From: Shinisaurus crocodilurus
Taxonomy: Eukaryota; Chordata; Lepidosauria; Squamata; Shinisauridae
Direction: 5' to 3'
Assembly (NCBI GenBank): GCA_021292165.1
Contig: CM037876.1
Span: 284,368,521-284,432,520, forward strand
DNA: 64,000 nucleotides
A program made the position numbers and the translations under genes. The notes below the pieces were generated by a model. It did no database searches, was not told where the DNA came from, and saw only the letters and a list, made by a program, of their open reading frames with translations. How positions within the stretch are numbered: the stretch's first letter is position 1; every line of letters begins with the position of its first letter. Below, piece after piece: positions 56,572-64,000 of the stretch.

Positions 56572-56700
56572 CAATCCTATGCAAGTTTAGACAGAAAAAA
56601 GGCCTACAGCTCCCAGCATGCCCCAACCAGCTATGCTGGTTGGGGCATGCTGGGTGCTGTAGGTCTTTTTTCTGTCTAAACTTGCATAGGATTGAGCCTT
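56572..56700. mobile_element. Foldback MITE, sister of 34981-35110
   Basis: Ends GCAATCCTATGCAAGTTTAG with complement at the right. Centre CCTACAGCTCCCAGCATGCC and GGCATGCTGGGTGCTGTAGG inverted. Paired ZNF143-like motifs. Confidence 0.85.
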
Positions 56701-57706
56701 AAGGTATCTAGAGATGGTATTTCCTGTTCTGTTTATTTTTCTTAATAAGCAGAACACACTTTAGTGAGCTAACCATGTTTAAAGTGTGCCTTTAAACAAA
56801 GGGAGATCATTTCAGCCAGCAGCTATAGCTAAAGTACAATTTATATTTAAACTTCGTGCTCTGCATCTCTGGCAAAACATGGACAGGGGTTTTCAACAAA
56901 AGCTTACTAACCTTGAATATTCATCACAATATTCAAGGCTGACAAGCTTCACTTAGAAATAGCAAGTTTGTTTTCTCTCACTTTGTCAATCATTAGTCAC
57001 AAAATATTATAAAAAGAGGGACATCCCAGCTGCACCAATTGAATATACAGAGAAATGCAGATTTGAAAGCTCCGTTGTGGTGACTGAAAGGGCCAGCTTA
57101 AAAGTATATCAAATTAATAAATAATCGCAAATATCTTGTCTGTCTTATAAGTTTTATTGTTATTCTTATTATTTTACACTTGGAGTAGCATGCTTGCTTC
57201 TTTAAAGGAAGCATGTAATGATACAAGAAACTAGTTCTGCCCTTTAGAGAAAGAGCATGTATAACATTTAACATGTTTATTGTAATCAGGCGCATTGTGC
57301 AAATGAGATAAAATCTCAAAACTGCATTGAGGTTGCAAATTATGGATTTAGTAAAACTAATATGCAGCCAAACTGGGCACAGACTGGACAGTTCATTGAA
57401 AAAAAGTTTTAGAATGCAAACATTTCCTGCTAATGTTCGCTCCCAACCTGACTCAAAATAAATGAACTTTGCATTAAAAAAACACACACAGAACAATTAA
57501 AAAAACAAAAAACCCCACACACAACACAAACGGAAATTAATTGGTGGTCAAATTATTTTCTGCAGTCAGCACAAGGCATAAAGCAACTTTGGAATGTAAC
57601 AATAATTCTGTATCAAAATGGACATTTATTTAAAAGGGGAAAAAACCTTTTATATTATTTAGCATTAGTGTAGGCTTATGTTTACTTATTAGATAATTAT
57701 AAACTA
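56701..57706. other. Unassigned AT-rich intronic stretch
   Basis: No exon recognised. A small inverted repeat CCTTGAATATT/AATATTCAAGG is at 56912-56938. Confidence 0.45.
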
Positions 57707-58803
57707 CAGTAATACCTCGGATTACGAGTAACCCTGTTTACGAGTTTCTCATAAGACGAGGAAAATTTTTGCATAAATTTACATTTGAAAGACGAGCAAG
57801 TCTCGCAACACGAGCCGCTGCTGCCGCATGTGGCTCCTGTTGCGAGATGTCTTTCAAATGTAAATTTATGCTAGAAACGTGAGGCGCCGGCTGAGCGAGC
57901 GGCCGCGCCGTGACTCGCCTCCACGGGGCTTCCCTGGAGGTGAGGCACGGCGCGGCCGGGCTCGGCCGTTGCCTCGTGCTGCTGCACCGGCTGGCCGAGC
58001 TTCCCTGGAGGCCAAGCGCAGAGCGAGCGGCCGCGGCGCGTCTCCACATGTCTTCCTGCCAGGGAGCTGGAACGGAGCTTTGCCGGCTCCCTGGCAGGGA
58101 GACACGCGGAGACGCTCCCACCTCTCCCTCCCTTTGCAAGCGGCGGCTGCGACTCGTCTCCACGACGGGGCCGGATGTGACGCGACGGGACCGCCGCCGC
58201 TTGCAAAGTGAGGGAGACGCTGCAGCCGCCGCTTGCAAAGGTAGGGAGAGGCGGGAGCGGCTCCACGCGGCTCCGTGCCAGGGAGCCGGCAAAGCTTTGC
58301 CAGCTTCCTGGCAGGGAGATTCATGGAGACGAGCCGCGGCCGCCGCTTGCAAAGGGAGGGAGAGGTGTGAGCAGCTCCACGCGTCTCCCTGCCAGGGAGC
58401 CGGCAAAGCAGTTTTGCCGGCTCCCTGGCAGGGAGATGCGTGGAGACATGCCGCGGCCGCTCGCTCTGCGGGCGCCTCGCGCTGCCCTGCCGCTTCCCTG
58501 CCCGGGAGCTGGCATGGCAGCGTGCGAGGTGCTAGCAGAGCGAGTGGAGGCTAGCCGAGCCCGGGAGCCAGCACATCAAAGTGAGTTTCCCCATTAGCCC
58601 CACAACCATTTAATCACTGCTTTGCCGGCTCCCTCCATGGGGCTCCCTGCCAGGGAGCCGGCAAAGCAGTGATTAAATGGTTGTGGAACGAATCATCCGA
58701 GTTCCCATTATTTCTAATGGGGAAACTCGCTTTGATGTACGAGTACTTTGGATTACGAGCATGGCTCCGGAACGGATTATGCTCGTAATCCAAGGTATTA
58801 CTG
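57707..58803. mobile_element. Tigger-like mariner element, 1097 bp, with GC-rich palindromic core
   Basis: The ends CAGTAATACCTCGGATTACG and, inward from the right, CAGTAATACCTTGGATTACG are flanked by TA on both sides. The AT-normal ends enclose a core (about 57880-58660) that is extremely GC- and CpG-rich. The core is built from many direct and inverted copies of a module containing CCCTGCCAGGGAGCCGGCAA and GCCGCTTGCAAAGG. The long overlapping frames on both strands follow from this composition, and I do not regard any as genes. No transposase. Confidence 0.85.
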
Positions 58804-58804
58804 T

Positions 58805-58960
58805 ACCCTACATCAAAAGATATCAGAGTGGTGAACAATAAACATAACAAAGACCATAAGATGCAATAAAAACAACAAAATACATTAATAAAACAGCTTT
58901 AAAAGGCAGTAAAAACAAAATAATACAGAATGACCAATTTAAATGCCTGGGGAAACAAAA
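58805..58960 (-). mobile_element. L2-like LINE 3' tail
   Basis: TACATCAAAAGATATCAGAG, then GTGGTGAACAATAAACA and A-rich runs; parallels 43520-43640. Confidence 0.55.
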
Positions 58961-59037
58961 AATGTTTGTAATAATCCCATCTCCAGGTCAAAGGTTCACA
59001 CCAGTTACACCTCTATGGGGAGGGTGTTCCACATATA

Positions 59038-59460
59038 GGGCTGGTTCGCATGATACGAGGGTAGTTAATAAGCCATGGTGGCATGTTAGCCACCCCATAC
59101 ATGCCAGTTGTGTGCCAACTGATGTGCTTAATTACCCTTGCTGGGTGCGGCTTCTCATGTCGTCCAAACCCAGCCAGGATGGCTTGTTGGGGTGGTTAAT
59201 AAACCACCCAGGACCCATGGCCTGTTGTAGGGTAGTTAACAAACCACCCCAACAAACCACCCTGGCTGGGTTCGGACGACATGAGAAGTCATGGCAGGGG
59301 GCTTGGATCAGCAAGCTGGTGCCCGTGGGTGGCCCAACCCACCAAGGCTTAAATAAGCCACACTGTGCTGTGGTGATTGTGCAAACCAGCTCACAGGTTG
59401 CCGTAATAGAGAAGGCTGTTTCCCTGGCTGTCACATAATGGGGTTCGCACGACACTGGTT
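59038..59460. mobile_element. MITE-like element with repeated GGGTTCGGACGACA ends
   Basis: Left CTGGTTCGCATGATACGA; internal inverted copies at about 59150-59175 (CTTCTCATGTCGTCCAAACC) and 59266-59288 (GGTTCGGACGACATGAGAAG); then GGTTCGCACGACACTGG near 59441. Related in style to the compound palindromes at 31143 and 63217. Class unassigned. Confidence 0.6.
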
Positions 59461-59596
59461 TCCTGACAGTTCTAAAAAAAACCCCCAAAACTCCTGAGAA
59501 GGTGTAAGTTTTTTTTTGTTGTTTTTTTTTTAAACTGTTGGGACTATTTGCACAATCTTTTGAAAGTATTGGTGAAGGAGGCTCATTAATAACTAG

Positions 59597-60908
59597 GTTT
59601 TTTTACCCGGCGTTGCACGGGTTGTCATTTTCCTATAGGCACTATTTGTTCGAAATTCCTTAAGGCAGCCGACTGTTGTTTTGAATCGCTCCATAGGAAA
59701 GGTCCCCTGGGACTACATAATGGAATCCCAGCTCCCCCAGGACTACCTGCTCCCCTGGGACTACACGATGAAATCCCTGCTCCCCCCCCCCCGGGACTAC
59801 ACAATGAAATGCCTGCTTCCCTCCCTGGACTACACAATGAAATCCCTGGCCCCCCGGGACTACACAGTGAAATCCCTGCTCCCCCCTGGGACTACACAAT
59901 GAAATACCCGTTCCCTCCCCTGGGACTACACAGTGAAATCCCCATCCCCCCCCCCCGGGACTACACAGTGAAATCCCTGCTCCCCCCCGGGACTACACAG
60001 TGAAATCCCTGCTCCCCCCCGGGACTACACAGTGAAATCCCTGCTCCCCCCCGGGACTACACAGTGAAATCCCTGCTCCCCCCCCCCCCCAGGACTGCAC
60101 AGTGAAATCCCTGCTCCCCACCCAGGACTACACAATCAAATCTCTGTGCCCCCCCCCCGAGACTACACAATGAAATCCCTGCTCTCCACCCCCCCGGGAC
60201 TACACAATGAAATCCCAGCTCTCCCCCCACCCCCGTGTAGGCCCCAGCTGCAGTTCATATGAACATTCTGTTTTGACGTAGGAGAGATTTGCATATCCGC
60301 TCCTGATTGGGCCCCTGTGGCAGTTCATAAATATCTGACAGAAATATCTGATCTTAAAGAAAAATCAGGTTAATCCTGAGAGTCTACAGGTGATGAAGAG
60401 TGACCGTGCCAAGTTTGGGGTAGATCCGTCAAAACGTGATGGAGTGGAGCCTATGCGACGACGCCCCACACACAACAGTCATTCAGTCATTTCAAAAGTT
60501 TCCCTCCCTTTTCACCCCCTCAGAGAACATTCTAAATGGCCTAGGGGAGATTTGCATACCCACCCCTATTGGCCCCTGCAGGAATTCATACGAACATTCA
60601 AAGTGTCATATGGGCTATTTGCATAACTGCTCCTATTGGCTCCTGCAGCAATTATGAGGTGAGGCCGACTTGCATAACTGCTCCCCTGTTGTTTTGCCCA
60701 TAGGAGATATGAGAGTGAGGCGATTTTGCCCCCTTTTTTCACCCCCTTAGGGACGGAATTTCCAAAAATCCTTCCTTAGTGGGTGTCTACGTCATAAAAG
60801 CAATGTCCCTTCAAAATTTCACGTTCCTAGATTAAACCGTTTGAGCTGGGCGTTGATGAGTCAGTCAATCAGTCAGTTAGTCAGGACTTCTTCTTTTATA
60901 TATATAGA
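59597..60908 (+). repeat. Unclassified interspersed element carrying a minisatellite
   Basis: Starts around TTTTTTTACCCGGCGTTGCA and ends GTCAGTCAATCAGTCAGTTA followed by a TTTTATATATATAGATT end. The repeated GTCAGT block and the TATATAGATT terminus look like a defined element end. Two similar segments (GGAGATTTGCATA at about 60283 and 60543) repeat inside. No protein recognised; class unknown (non-LTR or Penelope-like are guesses). Confidence 0.5.
59703..60232 (+). repeat. Minisatellite, about 16 units of 31-37 bp
   Basis: Unit of the form GGGACTACACAGTGAAATCC followed by CTGCTCCCCCC. Counting GGACTAC-type starts gives about 16 units from 59709 to 60197, with the C-run length varying between units. 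The middle units (about 59955-60085) are nearly identical, and edge units diverge, as expected for ongoing central expansion. Confidence 0.92.
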
Positions 60909-60910
60909 TT

Positions 60911-61761
60911 GACATATTAGCAGCCTGGGTGCCATTTTTTGGTAGAAAGGTGGGATATAAATTGAATAAATAAATAAATAGATGTTTAGAAATGGAAGGA
61001 TTCAGGGTTGTTCTGAATATAAGGGGGGGGGGAAGCTTTTACAGCATTATTAGTGAGCACCTCCACAATAAAAGAATAGATCAATTGTATGCAACTCCGC
61101 TGCTCACCAATCCACCGAAGCAGACAGTGGAACACTGTTCGTACACAACGTATGTGTTCACTGTTACTCTGTTTACTTTGCATGTCTGTTCTTGCCTTTT
61201 TGATTGTACGATACAACCTGTAGCACACTACATAAATTCAGCTGTGTAAATCCATGTTATAGCTACATTTACAAACCTCTCACGTGTTTCTCCCCCCACC
61301 CCTTGCCCATAAACAAACTTCTGAGGTATTGAATTGCTGTCCCCTGCTGCAAAACACTTGTTGCTAAGGGGAAATGCTCTTCTGCTTGGCAACAGTTTTT
61401 AAAAGGTCAACTTCAGTGTTGCTACTTACTGAACTTTATAGTGCTCTAATATGATGATAAATGCAAGAAACAAATTGGCACAATTGTAGAAGTCCCTAAG
61501 ATGAAAGCGACTGCTTCTAGGAGAAAGAAAATCTAAGTTGAGAGTACCATTTCTAATGAAAGAGCACTTGAGATAGAAAGTAGCCATGATTTGTTTCAGC
61601 CTATAGCACTTCAAGATGACAAACAGAAGTTTTAAATATGTCAATTAACTGAGGTTCCACTCATTTCAATAGAAGCTAACTTGTTAGATCAGTTTCATGA
61701 GACGCTAACAGAGACCACAATATATTTTAACTAAAACTAAGATTGTACCTAATGCCATTTT
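60911..61761. other. Unassigned stretch
   Basis: No gene or repeat family recognised apart from a short A-rich (AAATA)n at 60966-60980 and a G run at 61022-61032. Confidence 0.4.
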
Positions 61762-62098
61762 AGGGATACCTGGTTTCAGAGGCAGAGCACATGCTTGGCA
61801 TGCAGGTAATTCCAGGTTGAATCCTTGGCATCTCCATGTAGGGCTAGAAAAGACTCCTGTCTGAAACCCTGCAGAGTTGCTGCCAGTGTAGACCAGAGGC
61901 AGGCAATCTGGTGGCCTCCAGATGTTTTGCACTACAACTCCCACAATTCCCAACCACTGGCCATTCTGGCTGGGGCTGATGGGAGTTGTAGTCCAATATA
62001 TGTGGAGGGTACCAGTTTACCCCTGGTGTAGACAATTTACTAAGCTAGATGGACCAACGGCCTTACTTTGTATAAGGAAGCTTCCTATATTCATAACT
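61762..62098 (+). mobile_element. tRNA-derived SINE split by a hAT MITE
   Basis: The tRNA-like head (GCAGAGCACATGCTTGGCAT and CAGGTTGAATCCTTGGCATC as B-box) and body (AAGACTCCTGTCTGAAACCC) continue after the MITE with CAATTTACTAAGCTAGATGG and TATAAGGAAGCTTCCTATAT. Same family as 30547-30745. Confidence 0.85.
61894..62025. mobile_element. Foldback hAT MITE, 132 bp, in a SINE
   Basis: Ends CAGAGGCAGGCAATCTGG and, inward from the right, CAGGGGTAAACTGGTACC. Perfect 8-bp duplication GTGTAGAC (61886-61893 and 62026-62033). Arms carry CACTACAACTCCCACAATTC and its counterpart GGGAGTTGTAGTCC. This anchors the hairpin family to the hAT superfamily. Confidence 0.92.
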
Positions 62099-62307
62099 GG
62101 AAGATGTATCAGAGAAAGGTGCATCAGTTATATTACTGGTGGTGAAACACTACAATAGTTGCAGTTCTCCTACCCATTAGAGCTCATGCTGTAGTCAAAG
62201 AAGAAAACCAGCCCTTTCTATTCCTTTTATGCACAGTGCTCCTAAATGGAGGTTCCTGCTGCTCATAAAAGCTAATCTAAGCTATTATTTACTTACTTAC
62301 AGTCTAT

Positions 62308-63207
62308 ATTTATTTATTTATTTATTTATTATATTTATTAATCGCCCATCTGGCCGGTCACCCGGCCACCCTGGGCGATGTACAATTAAAATGATACAAT
62401 AAAACAATACAATAAAATATGATAATTAAAACAGTATAAAAAAATTCTTTTAAAATCCTAACCCACCCCATATTCCCGCCTGAACAGCCATGTTTTTAAT
62501 GCACAGCGGAAGCTCATCACGGAGGGGGCATGGCGAAGGTCACTAGGGAGGGAGTTCCATAATGTGGGGGCCGCCACAGAGAAGGCCCTCTTCCTAGTCC
62601 CCACCAGCCTGGCTGCTCTGGCTGATGGGATAAGGAGAAGGCCGTCCGTGGCAGATCTTGTTGAGCGGCCTACTTGATGTTGCTGGAGGCGCTCCTTGAG
62701 ATAAGCTGGACCGGAGCCGTGTAGGGTTTTAAAGGTCAAAACCAACACCTTGAATTCGGCTCGGCAAGCAACTGGTAGCCAGTGCAACTCATTAAGCACT
62801 GGCGTGATGTGATCACGCCGGCGGCTGCCCTTAATCAGGCCAGCCACCGCGTTCTGTACCAGCTGAAGCTTCCGAACTGTCTTCAAGGGTAACCCCACGT
62901 AGAGCGCATTACAATAGTCTAGGCGAGAGGAGACCAAGGCATGAACCACTGATGGGAGCAGATGATTAGGAAGGTAGGGGCCCAGCTGCCGTATCAGATG
63001 GAGTTGATACAGCGCTGCCTGGCTCACAGCTGACACCTGAGCCTCCATGGACAGCTGGGAGTCTAGAATGACCCCCAAGCTGCGGACCTGGTCCTTCAGG
63101 GGTAGATGTACCCCATTCAGCACCAGGTCAACATCCCCTAACCTTCCCTTGTCTCCCACCAGAAGTACCTCGGTCTTGTCGGGGTTCAGTTTCAACATGT
63201 TGGGCAC
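62308..63207 (-). mobile_element. L2 LINE 3' fragment with a long open RT C-terminus
   Basis: Minus-strand frame from about 63207 to 62458 encodes LKLNPDKTEVLLVGDKGRL, LSMEAQVSAVSQAALYQLHL, LDYCNALYVGLPLKTVRKLQ, DHITPVLNELHWLPVACRAE and ends near FRCALKTWLFRREYGVG. The 3' UTR and (ATTT)n tail lie at 62308-62457. 5'-truncated exactly at the palindromic element at 63217. The open frame and low decay suggest a younger copy than 18210-21568, though a fragment without RT core. Confidence 0.92.
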
Positions 63208-63216
63208 CCTACAACA

Positions 63217-63530
63217 TCCTACTGGGTTCAGACAACCCGTACTCAAGGGTTGAGTGTGGGTTTTCATTGAATTGTGGTGTTGTCGAAACGTGGGTTATTG
63301 TGTTGTCTGAACCCAGCCAAGTTAACAAACCATGGTGAACAATGCACAGTTCACAACCCAACAAACCGTGGGTTCTCTTCACAGGTTGTTCGTGGTTAAC
63401 AAGCCATGACTTATTAGCGCAGCTGGGTTCAGACAACACGATAACCCACGTTTCAACAACAATCCATGTTTCAGCAACAACCCAGACTCAACCTAGACTC
63501 AACCCTTGAGTGTGGGTTATCGAGTCTATA
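63217..63530. mobile_element. Compound palindromic MITE, about 310 bp
   Basis: ACTGGGTTCAGACAAC at the left; internal inverted ends TGTTGTCTGAACCCAGCC (about 63300) and GCTGGGTTCAGACAACACG (about 63421); right arm ending near ACCCTTGAGTGTGGGTTATC. Same two-palindromes-in-a-palindrome layout as 31143-31447, opposite orientation. Confidence 0.75.
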
Positions 63531-63559
63531 CAGACCATCTTGGTTGGTTTCAAAAAAGC

Positions 63560-63830
63560 TGTACAGAAATACTTTAAATAAGTGAAATAAAATAATTCTC
63601 TGAGTGGCTCACAAGAAGAAATAAAACAATTTAAAAGTCAGCAAGAGTAAAAGTACAAACAACATTAAACACACAAGTCACAGAGAGTAAAAGCTAAAAG
63701 AGATTAAGAGGGCTGGAAGAAACAAAAACATTTCTGCCTGGCACCAAAATGACACCAAGTAGGTACCAGGTGACCCTCTATGGTACATTTCAGCCAATAT
63801 ACCTTATTGAACTAAAAACTGCTATCCTAC
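63560..63830. other. L2-like tail remnants
   Basis: A-rich and CTGAGTGGCTCACAAGAAGA-type sequence resembling L2 tails; too decayed to define ends. Confidence 0.4.
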
Positions 63831-63837
63831 AAGGTGG

Positions 63838-63942
63838 CACAACGGTCCACAGCTTTTTGGATTAGTTCTGTTATTCATGCTCTGGTGACATCCAGGCTGG
63901 ATGACTGTAACGCACTCTACATAGAGTTGCCTTTAAAGATCT
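63838..63942 (+). mobile_element. L2-like LINE RT fragment
   Basis: One frame encodes SVIHALVTSRLDDCNALYIE followed by LPL, the block seen as VVHALVSSRLDYCNALYVGL in the L2 at 62.9 kb. Confidence 0.8.
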
Positions 63943-63944
63943 TA

Positions 63945-64000
63945 GAGAGCAATCCTATGGCCCCTAGACAGCATCTGAGGGGCCATCAGGTATTTTGGAT
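63945..64000 (+). repeat. Interspersed repeat end shared with 15402-15460
   Basis: AGAGAGCAATCCTATGGCCC and AGACAGCATCTGAGGGGCCA repeat the segment at 15402; cut by the window edge. Confidence 0.55.

Noticed and set aside
57738..58597. Open frames up to 222 codons on both strands
   Set aside because: They follow the repeated GC-rich modules of the Tigger-like element; arginine/alanine-rich translations in several frames at once indicate composition, not coding.
59660..60003. Repetitive peptide frames such as CSPRGEQGFHCVV repeats
   Set aside because: Translation of the 31-37-bp minisatellite; unit length varies, so frames do not persist.
60840..60890. Hammerhead-like GATGAGTCAGTC segment
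   Set aside because: Lacks a convincing GAAA core and stems in the right places; the GTCAGT repeat alone explains the resemblance.

Overview
The window looks like nuclear DNA of a squamate reptile (lizard or snake). It carries tRNA-derived SINEs of the Sauria type, CR1, L2, L3-like and L1 LINE fragments, 5S-rRNA-headed SINEs, and many short hAT and Tc1/mariner (Tigger-like) elements. Composition is that of a vertebrate intergenic/intronic region, with no operons and no compact coding.

Only one ordinary host gene is clearly present. The last coding exon of TTC7B (or its paralogue TTC7A) lies on the minus strand at 54053-54275. It has a good splice acceptor and a probable 3' UTR running down to about 53190, so 54276-64000 should be its last intron and most of 1-53190 the region downstream of the gene. 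As read here, that exon carries a one-base insertion that breaks its frame.

Region by region: 1-2.4 kb holds LINE fragments, a 5S-headed SINE and a Tigger-like MITE. 4.9-6.4 kb is a 1.5-kb hAT element with an internal direct duplication. 10.1-13.0 kb is a long CR1 LINE interrupted by a GC-rich hAT element. 15.8-18.2 kb has Sauria SINEs, one nested in an L2 fragment. 33.3-53 kb is mostly old LINE/SINE debris, palindromic MITEs and unrecognised single-copy-like DNA. 57.7-64 kb, inside the presumed TTC7B intron, has a GC-rich Tigger-like element, a 16-unit minisatellite and an L2 tail.

The centre is the most remarkable part. A CR1/L3-like LINE is split at the same codon by a 15.1-kb insertion (18176-33281). 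The insertion has hAT-like terminal inverted repeats and a perfect 8-bp target duplication. Inside it are a decayed L2 LINE; a complete-length gamma-type endogenous retrovirus (21569-30436) with LTRs that I read as identical, a tRNA-His primer site, open gag and env and a pol broken by a single frame shift; and a CpG-rich segment. That segment encodes the start of a secreted protein resembling the beginning of a nidogen (NIDO) domain, as in SNED1. A second CpG-rich block with CRE, CCAAT and TATA motifs on the minus strand lies at the right end. I infer a composite DNA transposon that carries a host gene 5' end and was later hit by a very young retrovirus.

The provirus is annotated descriptively only. 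All family names rest on motif recognition by eye; no database search was run.
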